Source of the DNA: Puccinia triticina
Taxonomy: Eukaryota; Basidiomycota; Pucciniomycetes; Pucciniales; Pucciniaceae
NCBI RefSeq assembly: GCF_026914185.1
Contig: NC_070575.1
Coordinates: 1,054,001-1,118,000, forward strand
DNA: 64,000 nucleotides
Direction of reading: 5' to 3'
Shown piece by piece: positions 21,996 to 31,510 of the stretch. The position numbers were made by a program, and so were the translations under genes. How positions within the stretch are numbered: the stretch's first letter is position 1; each line of letters opens with the position of its first letter. Under the pieces are notes generated by a model. That model did not search any database, was not told the origin of the DNA, and was given only the letters and a program-made list of their open reading frames with translations.

Positions 21996-22284
21996 TGATC
22001 AAGCCCAAGCCCACTTGACCACTCTACTCGATCACCTCAGGACTTCCGCTTTCTCTCATCCAAACTCAGAACAGCCTCCTTAAAACTAAGATGATACGTC
22101 ATATCCAACCAGAAAAGACCATCCAGCCCACTGGGGTCCGAAGACTATCAATCCACTCCATCATCAGTGTCATCGAGTGGCGGGTATGACCAGTCATCCC
22201 GCTCATCAAGTCGAATGTATACCCTCCGGTTGATGGCCGGGGCGAGTGGTCAGCAATTGGAGGGTCCCGATGGCCGGGATGAGG
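21996..22284. other. Upstream region of the minus-strand gene
   Basis: Any 5' exon of the gene at 21490 should lie here; none could be defined. Confidence 0.3.
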
Positions 22285-22862
22285 CTAACTTAGCTAATTC
22301 CCTCCTCGGGGGAGCGAAGCGACCTCCGAAGGAGGGACTTACGCGCTATGTCGACCCCGCGGCAGTAGAGAATTAGGCATTTTGGTGGGGACTTTTTTAA
22401 AACCAATCTCCCACATGAGTTTCTGAACCTTTTTTTTTCTACTTTACATTTCTGGGATGGCTTAAGCTGTCCCCTTCTTTCTACTATTTTTTCTCATCCT
22501 CAACTCCTCTGGTTGAGCTGCAATCATAGTTGTAACATTATCAATTTCAGATTCTGTACAGTGCAAAATGTGGAATGCACGATGAAGTGGACACTTGTCA
22601 GTCACAAAAAAGGACTTCATGGGGCACCCAAGGCCCCAAAAAATTTGTAAAATATGTACAAAGAAACTCCATGATGTTGTGCACATTTTGCTTGCCCAAA
22701 GTTTTATTGCCTGGTGACAAATGGCGCGTCCAGAGAGGATTGAAAAAGATCATTTTTCTAATTCTCTACTGCCACAGGGTCGACATAGTGCATCAGTCCC
22801 TCCTTCGGAGGGTCCCTGCGGGACGGTGTCCCCCCTCCAATAGAGGGACTTAGTTAAGTTAG
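22285..22862. mobile_element. MULE-like MITE with perfect 9-bp target duplication
   Basis: Terminal inverted repeats of about 90-100 bp: the left end reads CTAACTTAGCTAATTCCCTC and the complement of the right end CTAACTTAACTAAGTCCCTC. Inside the arms, GTCGACCC and TAATTCTCTACTGCC are also paired. The 9-mer GGGATGAGG flanks both sides exactly (22276-22284 and 22863-22871). Length 578 bp, no gene inside. The 9-bp duplication points to the Mutator superfamily. Related copies lie at 44285-44934 and, degenerate, at 6162-6950. Confidence 0.85.
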
Positions 22863-22871
22863 GGGATGAGG

Positions 22872-23376
22872 GGAGTTCTGAAACTCGCCCAAGAATGATT
22901 TTTTTTTTCCGCTATGGTACACATGCGATCACAGGTGCTCAGGGGCAGTCAATTTGACCACCGAAATTCCACCCTTTTTGCCGGCCTCCCGCAACAACCG
23001 TGTAGACATGCATCTCTCACCTCATCAGTCTTTGACTGCGTCGGAGGGGGGTGGGGGGGGCCATAAATCTTATTGGGTGTCTCATCCCCTCATGTGTAAA
23101 CAGAAAGGGGCGTGTCCCTTTGTCCCTTCCTGAAGACACGCCTTTGGACAACGAGCGACATCTGAGCTCGTCTTGGTGCACAAGGGCCGTCAGCAGTGGG
23201 GCCACAAACTTCTCCAACAAGCGTTTGGCAAAACGGCACCCATCCAATGCTCCCAAAGCATTGTTTGGATCCTTCTTGTGCAAAAGCAGGCTGTCCCCTG
23301 GATGGTTGCAAGTACTTAAGGAGCCAATTCTTCAGCTCTCAATAGACATTATCACCAGCCTGCAGTCAATCACCAC
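22872..23376. other. Intergenic, upstream of the gene at 23377
   Basis: Contains a short G-run (23050-23060). No gene recognised; a promoter is expected near its right end. Confidence 0.35.
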
Positions 23377-24376
23377 ATGTCTAACATACGTCTCTACGCC
23401 GTAGAACAGAGACAGCCTGATAGAACTGATCATAATGTCACTATGCGCACTGGCCACTTCACCTTGATTCCTACCAGAAATCCACTAAAATTGATCAGGG
23501 CCCCCACAGGACCAATTGTCCTGAGATTTGCAGCTACATCCAGAGCTGCAGGAGATAGCCAGGCGAGACCGATCAATTCAGAACTACTGATCCACACCGG
23601 TACTCGTGATGCAATCAGGAGAGCTCTGGAAGATGTAAGTTGACTTTATTGAGGGTTTTAAGTTACGAGTGTAACCACTTATAGTCTTTGCATCTGTTTC
23701 TTCAGCAGGCTACATACCAGAGCAACCGCCTGGAGAGGGTGGGGGGGAGTGCCGCTGAGGGAAATGATCTCATTTGTAAGCCCCTTTAGCAACTCCAGAT
23801 CCCCCTTTTGCTGATGTGACTTGATATGCTCCAAACTTTGAGGAAATAGTTACACTAGAGGTTCCTCATGAATTTCCTGAACCCTTACAAAGACTGTCAC
23901 AACACCTGCCCACAGCAGAATTTTGTGAAATTTTTTGTACCATTGAAGTTACCCTGGGTCCAAATCCTGATTTGCAGCGTGAACTCAATCAAATAAACCA
24001 GATAATCATTCCACAATGCATCTCACATGTTATGGATGATGCATCCAGGTGTTTTGAAACTGTCTTTGATTCCCATCATATTCAAGTGAGCATTCCACTT
24101 GCTTGGGCCATAACTTGATGCTGAGCCTTACTTTTCACATGATGTGTACAATTACCAAGGGATTGGTGGATACAGCCTTACGTAGCTGTGACACAGGCTC
24201 ACAGTATGCTCATCTCCAAATGCTTAGAATGGTGAGCCATTTTCTGGATATTCAACCAAATGTTATTTCCCATGGATTGATAATTTGTTTTATAGGGACA
24301 GGTCCAACAGCCACCTGAAGAATTGAAAGAATATTATACCATCCTAGTGTTCAAAAGTATTCTTGGGCTTTTGTAG
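23377..24376 (+). CDS. Hypothetical protein, five exons
   Basis: The exons 23377-23634, 23709-23775, 23850-24085, 24160-24231 and 24296-24376 join through GT-AG introns of 64-74 bp with consistent phases into a 237-aa protein. The first exon is basic (RNPLKLIRAPTGPIVLRF); the third contains EVPHEFPEPLQRLSQHLP and a long helical stretch (LNQINQIIIPQCISHVMDD); the end reads PPEELKEYYTILVFKSILG. No catalytic motif or membrane segment is evident and I do not recognise the family. The regular intron size and unbroken frame argue for a real gene. Upstream exons cannot be excluded, and exon 2 could begin 3 bp earlier at 23706. Confidence 0.5.
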
Positions 24377-24807
24377 TTCCTATTTCATAAAAAACTAAAA
24401 TTATTCCAACTTGGAGGTCCACAAAATCATACAAATCATCTTCATAAACATGCAACCCAACATATCATCATAGTTTTACTCCATGTATTTTTAAGGCAGC
24501 ACAAAATACATACAGCATATTTCTTGTGTCTTCTAAGAATACATTGAGCAGTCACAGCACCACCCCTGACAAGTTTTGATGCGCAGTTGCCTTAAACAGT
24601 GCAAGTAAAAGGCTATCATTGAGTTCAGAGGTGGGTGGGGAGGTAGTTGAGCTGACCCCAAGCTTGGATCACCTCAGGTGTAAGCAGATGAATTCTGTGA
24701 AGTTACACACCTATGGGAACGGCCTCAGTCTCATAAATTGAGAAAGAGGCCACTGTGGTGGCCCAGCTGGTGCATGTTTCAGGGCTCAAGACACACAGCT
24801 GGAGTAA
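24377..24807. other. Intergenic
   Basis: No gene recognised. It ends at TAA (24805-24807), which could be the target duplication of the Harbinger element starting at 24808. Confidence 0.35.
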
Positions 24808-24969
24808 GAGCATCTCCAGCAGGGGCGGTAGTTTTGGGGCTGTAAATCCCGCGGGTGCAGCCCCAACTTTGGAAATTCAAGTTAACCGCCCGCTAGTCAC
24901 CCACCGGAGCAGAGCTATTTGGGACTGCAAATCTGCAACCTTGTATCCCCGTTCAGCATTTCTCCCCGG

Positions 24970-25496
24970 TAGAGAATGTCGAATTGGACCCGGGTACCAG
25001 TTGCACCGCCGGTACCCTCGCGTTTTTTCCAAAAAACAGGCACCCGGACCCGGACACGACACCGCCTGGCGGGTACCAGCGGTACTTAAGGCAGGTACCA
25101 CGGGTACCACCAAGGCTATTTTTTGAAATGTCCTCTGTGGACGGAGATGTAACAAATGATTGGGAATTGCGTCTTTTGCGGTCGGGAGCCATTGTTATTG
25201 CCGGTTAGTCACCAGTTGGTTGGTTGAGATTAGGAGCCACAGGGGGTGTGCGAGGCGGGGGAATACATAACTATCAATTTTCAATGACAGGTTTGTGTAT
25301 GTTGCATGTCACAGGCTACCTGGCTGCCGGACCATAATAGGTAGTAGGCGGTACTTGTGGCGGTACCCGGGTACCGCACCGCTTTCCACCAAGAAAGCAG
25401 GCACCCGGAGCCGGACACGGCACCCCCTGGCGGGTGCCGGAGGTACCCGCAAAGCGGTACGGGTACCGCCAAACGGGTACCGAATGACATTCTCTA
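24970..25496. mobile_element. hAT-like MITE with GGTACC-rich arms
   Basis: The termini are TAGAGAATGTC and its inverted copy (ending CATTCTCTA), flanked by CTCCCCGG (24962-24969) and CTCCCCAG (25497-25504), a 7/8 8-bp target duplication. The 527-bp element is rich in GGTACC palindromes and contains a module starting GCACCCGG and ending TGGCGGGT twice, at about 25040 and 25400. It lies inside the Harbinger element, 16 bp before the transposase ATG. Confidence 0.7.
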
Positions 25497-25512
25497 CTCC
25501 CCAGTACCAGCC

Positions 25513-26960
25513 ATGGAACACCACTCACTCATCAAAAATATTCTAAACTCGCAAGCAGCAATACTCTCTCGATCAAAAGTGATCCGCTCAGTCATCATGG
25601 ATACAGCAATGATCCTCGCCAAAGAAGACCAAGACAGTAAACCTCCACCCAAACATGGAGGCTTGCAACCGGGTCGGTCACCCAACCTACCGCGCAACTT
25701 TGAAGCTGGCTATCAGCAATTAGTCAAAGACTATTTTGCTGAGTCACCAACCTATACCAAAATATTGTTCTGTCAACGATTCCGAATGCATAAGCCTCTT
25801 TTCTTGAGAATTGTAGCCGACATAACAGTCCACGATCAATACTTTGTTCAAAAGAAAGATGCTCTTGGAAGGCCTGGATTACACCCACTCCAAAAGATCA
25901 TGTCTTCAATTCGAATGCTGGCCTATGGAGGAGCTGCTGATGCAAACAAAGAGTACCTTCACATATCCAAAAGCACAGCCCTTGAGAGTCTAGATCAATT
26001 TTGCACCGCAATCATGGAGCTTTATGGCAAAGAGTACCTCAGGCACCCAACAGTGGACGACTTGACACAAATCTTGGCCATCAACGAAAAAAGGGGCTTC
26101 CCCGGGATGCTTGGCTCGTTGAACTGGATGCATTGGCCCTGGAAGAACTGTCCAGCCGGTTGGAAAGGGGTATTCCAAGGGAAGGAAAAGGTGTGTGATG
26201 ATCACATCTCTTGATCACCGTGGCAACTATTAATTAATATGTTCTACAACTCAAAACAGGTAGCAACTATTGTCCTTGAAGGTGTTGTCTCTCAAGATCT
26301 TTGGTTCTGGCATGCATTCTTTGGGCTCCCCGGATCCCATAACGATATCAACATCCTTGATGTTTCACCGCTTTTTACAAATCTCCTCAACGGTGTGGCT
26401 CCAAAATTCCAGTTCACAATCAATGGGAACAACTACAAGCAAGGTTACTATCTCGCTGACAGCATTTACCCGGATTACTCTGTGCTGGTCAAGACAATTT
26501 CTCAGACGCAAGGACTTGAACAAAAGGTATGTTTGATAATCTGATTCTCATATGTACAATTTAAATCAAAATGCTCATTTGTATTTGATTCAAGCATTTT
26601 GCCAAGATGCAAGAGGCGCTGCGAAAGGATGTTGAGAGACCGTTTGGTGTGCTACAGGCACGATTTGCAATTGTTTCCAAGCCTGCCCAAGGGTGGAGTA
26701 GAGGCAAGCTGCACAAGATCATGATGACTTGTATTGTCCTCCACAATATGATTGTGGAAGATGAACGCGGAGAACCTGAAGATTTCGAGTTTGATCCAAT
26801 CACATCTTCTACTCCAGCTGTGATACCGGCTCAAACGGAGTCGGTCGATTTCACTCAATTCATCCATAATTACCAATGTCCACGTGACAAAACAGTTCAT
26901 CATATGTTGAAGAACAATCTGATCAAGCACCTTTGGTCCTTAAAAGGTCGCTCTGACTGA
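25513..26960 (+). CDS. PIF/Harbinger transposase, active-site Asp lost
   Basis: Three exons (25513-26190, 26260-26526, 26595-26960) with introns of 69 and 68 bp give 436 aa. The family is the DDE nuclease of PIF/Harbinger elements (Plant_tran/HARBI1 type), which cuts and reinserts the transposon in the nucleus. Visible motifs: KILFCQRFRMHKPLFLRIV near residue 85; RGFPGMLGSLNWMHW near 195-210; the second acid in GSHNDINIL; LADSIYP; the terminal KDVERPFGVLQARF with the third acid; then HNMIVEDE. Related rust transposases read GSID at the first catalytic position; here it is Asn (residue 204, codon 26122-26124), so DNA cleavage should be lost. The frame is otherwise open. The chosen ATG lies just inside the flank of a hAT-like insertion, so the original start may have been displaced. 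Confidence 0.8.
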
Positions 26961-27164
26961 AGAGTCTTGTATCTTTTAGATTTCATTTGTTTCCTTGATC
27001 CCAATAAACAACATACTCCACATTCTTTGGTTTAGATTGGAAATCAAAATACAAGATGTGAAAAAAATATCGAGACAATTTGCATTGAGAGAAAATTGAG
27101 GCAAGGAAAGTAGAAGATAAACAAGATAGAGTAGATAGAAAAGATAGGAGAAAAAAGGGAGGAA
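26961..27164. other. Spacer between convergent transposon genes
   Basis: Short AT-rich 3' region shared by the transposase and its partner. Confidence 0.5.
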
Positions 27165-28693
27165 TTACTCAAAGTCTTCATCCTCATCCTTGTCGCCATC
27201 CTCATCCACCTCGCCACCGTCATCCTCCTCGCCGTTGTCATCCTCCCCGCCGTTGTCATCCTCCCCGCCGTCGTCATCCTCCTTGCCGCTGTCATCCTCG
27301 TCCTCCTCAACCTCAACCTCAATAACAGCTCGTTTCCTCCTTCCATGGGTTGGTTTTTTGGCCCCCGGTTTGTTGATCAAATCGGACTTGATTGCTGCTT
27401 CTTTTGATTTCTGTTCGGCCTCCCTTTTTTTATCTTCTTCCTCCTTTTTTTCTCTTCTTCTTCTTTTTCCTTTGCTTCGGCTTGCTGTTGCATAATCTTA
27501 TTCATAATTTGAGATTGTTTCCATTCAAAGTAAGCTCGTCCAGCAGGGTTGATGGTTGAAGGATCGGTCAGCATGATTGATTCATCAGCCATTGCGACCA
27601 TAGCGTCCTTTTGCTCGGCTAGAATTGCATTCTGAGCTTGTGATTTGCTGGCCAAATCGCGCTGAACTTTGACCAGATCATCCTTCCATTTGATATCTCT
27701 CAGTTCTTGGAGCCTTGCCTCCTTTGCCTTCTTATTTCCGGTAGGTCAGGCAAGAACAAGAGCTGTAGACTGAGTAGCAGTGACATTGCTGGCGGCATCT
27801 GAGCAGTTCGATTTCAAGGAGAGATTGAATAGACCGCTGGATGATGGTAAATCAGATTCGGTATCCTTGCTCTTGTCGCCTAGGGAGGCGCAGTATTTGA
27901 TCCACTTGGGTAAAGGAGAGAGAACATTGTAACATCAAAGGTGCAGGAAGGCCTTCTTCTCAACTGCTGCGTAGAGCTTGAGCGCACCACCGATCCGATC
28001 CTCGGCATTCGATCCACTCTGGTTCGCTTGCTGAAGCTGCTTATAGCATCCATTGAACTTATTGACAGACCGTTGAATGGTCTGCCAACGGGTCTTGATG
28101 CTCTTCAAGGGGCGTTTGTAGGTCAGAATCTTTGCTAGATAATGTTCGCAAACGCGGTCCCAGAACGTATTTGCAGACTGGTTCATACCGTTCAGAGGGT
28201 CTTCGCTTATTTCTAGCCAGGACTGACATATTTCGACGTCTTTGTCCTCCTTGTAGTTGGGGAATCGTTTGGTCTCTTTGTTGTCCTGGTTTGCACATTT
28301 TTCATCATCGTCGGTCTCACGGGTGCACTTCTTCTTAGATGGTGGTTTTTGGATGTTTGGTTCATCATCGACATCCTCAAGAGCCCGAGTTTCTGCAATA
28401 AACTTCAGTCAGCATGTCTCTCAACCCTAGAAATTTGGTTGAAAGAGGTAATTGTACTGTTTGTCTTCTTTTTTGTTATTTTCTTCTTTGGTGAAGTTGA
28501 GAGCTGTTTGTTGTTGGCTTCATCATTGACGACCTTGATAGCCTGCGTGCCTGTAAAAAATTATCAGTTCATCTGTTGTGGAAGGAAATTTGATGATGAA
28601 AAAGCCTTTTGTACTAGTCTGCTTCTTCGGAATTTTCTTTTTTGATTGGGTGGTGGGGAGTTGTTTGCATTTGGTAGTTGACTTGGGAGGCAT
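27165..28693 (-). pseudogene. Harbinger partner protein (Myb/SANT-like, trihelix), broken
   Basis: Exons 28615-28693, 28458-28550 and 28392 down to 27165, with introns of 64 and 65 bp and matching phases. The protein starts with a Lys-rich region (MPPKSTTKCKQLPTTQSKKK), then the DNA-binding helices around QSWLEISEDPLNGMNQSANTF and RPLKSIKTRWQTIQRS, then a coiled Glu/Lys region and an acidic Asp/Glu/Gly tail. In PIF/Harbinger elements this second protein binds DNA and brings the transposase to the ends. Exon 3 has two in-frame TGA codons (after KKAFLHL, and before PTGNKKAKEARL, where CGA to TGA is the simplest change) and a frameshift in an A-run near the Glu/Lys stretch. C-to-T changes in such repeats fit cytosine-methylation decay. 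Confidence 0.75.
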
Positions 28694-28830
28694 ATTGTTT
28701 TGACAAGCTGGATTGAGGTGTTGTTGGCTGTTGTTATTGGGGGTTGGAGTGTGCTTGACGAGTACTGAAAGGGGCTGTAGAGGGGAGCTAGATCTACAGT
28801 CCCGTTGAAGAATTTTACCTCCCAACCGTA

Positions 28831-30080
28831 TCTAGCGCCCAATTTACCCCCCCCGGATGGGGGACGAGTTTTGCGGTGGGCGAAACTAACAGCAATAAGT
28901 CGAGGTAAAATGCATAATGACAACAAAAATCTTCATTACCCAATGTGGAGTGATGAATTTTGCGAGGTGCACTAGCAACACACTCATTTACAACATTCCC
29001 TTCAGGAATGCACCCGTCCGCCAACTAGGAACTGTTCCTGGTGAGTAGGACCGAGGTGTTCTGCAAAGATAAGCCTTCCCCAAGCTTGTACCTGCTTTCT
29101 GGGGAAGAGCGGGTACAAGGTGCTCGCCAAGGAGGGATCCTCCCCGGCAAGCAGGTGATACATACATCTTGAGGTGAGTACACCTTGTAGCTGCTTGGTG
29201 TGAAGGAAAAGTTCTCGGTCAGCAAGGACAGCGTTAAGGTGGCATCCACCCCGCCACACTCTCTTACAAGCTGGCATCCTTGCCGCCGTTGTTTTCGTCG
29301 GTAAGAAGGTATACGACCTCAAAGCTTTTCCAAGGCATCGTCGGCAAGCGGGTTTGGCCCGGTCGCCGGCTAGCGACCCGCTTCATGGCAATGTCTTCTT
29401 CTGTGAAAAGATAATATGTCCTTACACCCGTGGTTATAGATAATTTATCCCGACAAGCGGGTACACCTAGCTTAGCTTGTCAAAAAGTGTACGCCGCTCT
29501 CGCCAGCAATGTCTTCTTGGGTGAGAAGGGTCAAGTTGCTCGTGCCTTCCGGCCATTCCTTCCAAAAGGAATAGGTACGTAGTGGGTAAGATGGGTGTTT
29601 CATTACTTGTCACAGATGGTTGCTCTTGGTAACCGCTACATAAGGATTGACCCATTCAATATGCACTTCAACGGACTTATTATTGTAGTTTTGGCAACGC
29701 GTGTTGAAGCTGCAGGCTGGAAAAATCAAAATGTAGATTTTCATCCTTTTTTGGTGGGTGCTCTGCCACCCAAACAGTCGCTTTAGGTGTAAGTCCCTCC
29801 CTGCCACCACCCAAACTTAAGCTCCACCCAAATGAGCTACCCCCCGTACCACCACCTGATCTCCGAACTCCAACCTCCCGCATAGGGAGGGACTTTGATA
29901 AGTTAGCCTCAATCCCTCTTGAGTTTTTTTCTTCTTTTCTTTCTCTCTTCCTCCTACACCACAGAGCGCGGTTGACTGTGGCTCAACACACAAATTGGGG
30001 TTGGGTCTACCCTCCCGCGTCCTGCCAGATATTTGGGCGGGGTTTTTGTAGCAAGAAAAGATGGCACCCGCAGTTGGCTT
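28831..30080. other. Repeat-rich stretch without a gene
   Basis: The motif GCGGGTAC and its partner GTACCCGC recur (29090-29110, 29465-29475), with other imperfect palindromes. At 29880-29906 a MULE-like terminus (complement CTAACTTATCAAAGTCCCTC) is visible, with no clear left partner. No coding region is supported. Confidence 0.4.
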
Positions 30081-30310
30081 GACTGCCCACGTAGGGTTGG
30101 CGCAACGTGCATCCATGGGCTTTACCGCACACACAAGGCCCATGTAAAGGTGTTTCTTAGGCCTGACTGCGCGCGCAAGGCCCGCGGAGAGGCCTCTTTG
30201 CAGGCTTGACGTCGCCAGCAAGGCCCATGTAAAACTATTTTGTAGGCTTGACCTCAAAGTGAGACGTGAGGCTTGTGCAAGGCTGTCTGCGTAAGCCATA
30301 CGTAAAGACT
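30081..30310. repeat. Degenerate minisatellite
   Basis: Variants of AGGCTTGAC followed by CAAGGCCCATG recur about every 55-60 bp. The 190-aa minus-strand frame over it is a by-product. Confidence 0.4.
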
Positions 30311-30532
30311 TTCCATCAGCTTGAATTTTTGACTCTGATGGTAGCTTTGGGCAGAACTGTCGGAAGCTGTCTGACAGCCCTGATTTCAAGCAACTGCCAT
30401 GGGGATGACCCCAACGTCAAACATGCCAAGGCAAATTAAACCAAAAGAAAACCAACATTTGGATTGCATTCAAGCAACAAAGGGTAGTTACGCTAAGTAG
30501 GAAATCCGCCAAATTAACCCCCCTGTTCCACA

Positions 30533-31306
30533 TAGAGATGGTCACTTTGCACCCGTTGCAGGTATCTGCTATCCACTCAGGCCGGCGGGTATCCCCCAGC
30601 GGATGCAGATGTCTCAGATCCTGGGAAAATCCACCGGGTACCAGGGTAGCTAAACGGGTATCCGCTTGACAGGACAAGGGCCACAACATGGGTGTCCTGT
30701 CTGTTTTCACGCAAACGGACAGGAAAAGACCTCAGCGCCCTGTTTGTTTGCACGCAAACAGACAGGATATACACCCTGTCTGTTTGCACAAAAGAGGTTC
30801 GCAGGACCACAGAATTACAGGAGGGAAGCAACACCTTTGTCCTGTCCGTTTGTGTGCAAACGTACAGGACAGCCCCAAACCTATGTCCTTTCCGTTTGCG
30901 TGCAAACGTACTGGACAGCCCCAAACCTCTGTCCTGTCTGTTTGCGTGCAAACACAAAGGACGCCAATGTTTTTTCCTGCACGCAAACAGACAGGACACT
31001 GTTTTGTCCTGTCCGTTTGTGTGCAAACGGAAAGGACGGAGTACTTGTTGGGGCTGTCCTGTCCGTGTTTGCATGCAAACAGACAGGACAGGCGCCACCC
31101 CTAGGGTCTATGTGAGCCGCAGCTGTGCAACTCCGAACCCGCTTTCTTGAGTGCTTTTTGAGTGGCAGGTATCCGCTGATACCCGTGCGGGTATCCCCTC
31201 ACACACGGAGGCATCCGCCAGCGCATGCGGATGCCCGGAATTGGGAAAAAACGGCCTCGGATACCTGAACACAAGTTGGGATCCGGATTCAAATTGACCA
31301 TCTCTA
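30533..31306. mobile_element. hAT-like MITE filled with hairpin units
   Basis: The termini are TAGAGATGGTCA and its inverted copy, bordered by a perfect 8-bp duplication GTTCCACA (30525-30532 and 31307-31314). The host repeat continues without a gap across the insertion. The interior (30690-31095) is an array of hairpins; the outer arms carry the GGTATCC/GGTACC-rich sequence seen in the other hAT-like elements. No transposase is encoded. Confidence 0.85.
30690..31095. repeat. Array of about nine palindromic units
   Basis: Each unit is an imperfect inverted repeat of about 28-30 bp, of the type CTGTCCGTTTGC followed closely by GCAAACGGACAG. Short spacers, several containing GCCCCAAACC, separate the units. 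Arms vary between units by single changes that often keep the pairing. Open frames in several directions are by-products. Confidence 0.8.
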
Positions 31307-31510
31307 GTTCCACAAGGCCTTCCTGATGGTTTCTAATGTTGTAAATCTCAACATATTGTCTAGACAGTGTATCTAGATGGCTGTTAAGCTTTGGGAGCAT
31401 TTGGGTGCTTCAGTGAGGAGATGATTTTTTTTATATTTTGTGGGATTTTTTGTACAATTGAAATCCCAACTCCCCTTTGGGATTGCGGGATTAAAATTCC
31501 GACTCCCTCT

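Larger units (their letters stand above)
24808..28830. mobile_element. PIF/Harbinger-type DNA transposon (right end uncertain)
   Basis: Two convergent genes, a DDE nuclease transposase (+) and a Myb/SANT-like partner (-), are the standard content of autonomous PIF/Harbinger elements. The left end GAGCATCTCCAGCAGG follows TAA, a 3-bp site of the type used by this superfamily; a second relic at 44161 begins with almost the same motif after TTA. I could not find the matching right terminus, so the boundary near 28830 is only the limit of the partner gene plus its upstream region. Loss of a catalytic Asp and a broken partner gene make this copy non-autonomous. Confidence 0.6.
30485..31510. mobile_element. 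Old, truncated inverted-repeat element carrying a nested hAT-like MITE
   Basis: Without the nested 774-bp insertion, 30485-30532 joined to 31315-31510 aligns with the arm of the intact element at 32285-33620 (GTAGGAAATCCGCC, then the stretch ending in ATTCCGACTCCC). It is diverged and truncated, so it is an older member. It interrupts the same gene as the younger copy, at about 31511. Confidence 0.65.

Noticed and set aside
27190..27495. Ser-rich plus-strand frame
   Set aside because: Complement of the acidic tail of the Harbinger partner gene.
24808..28830. Right terminus of the Harbinger element
   Set aside because: No inverted copy of GAGCATCTCC followed by TAA or TTA was found near 28.7-29.0 kb, so the right boundary is left open.
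30690..31095. Regularly spaced repeats resembling a CRISPR array
   Set aside because: The units are imperfect palindromes with near-constant short spacers, inside a bounded hAT-like element in a fungal genome; there are no unique spacers and no cas genes.
30666..31150. Overlapping frames of 138-173 aa on both strands
   Set aside because: By-products of the hairpin array; every strand and frame yields the same repeated peptide.
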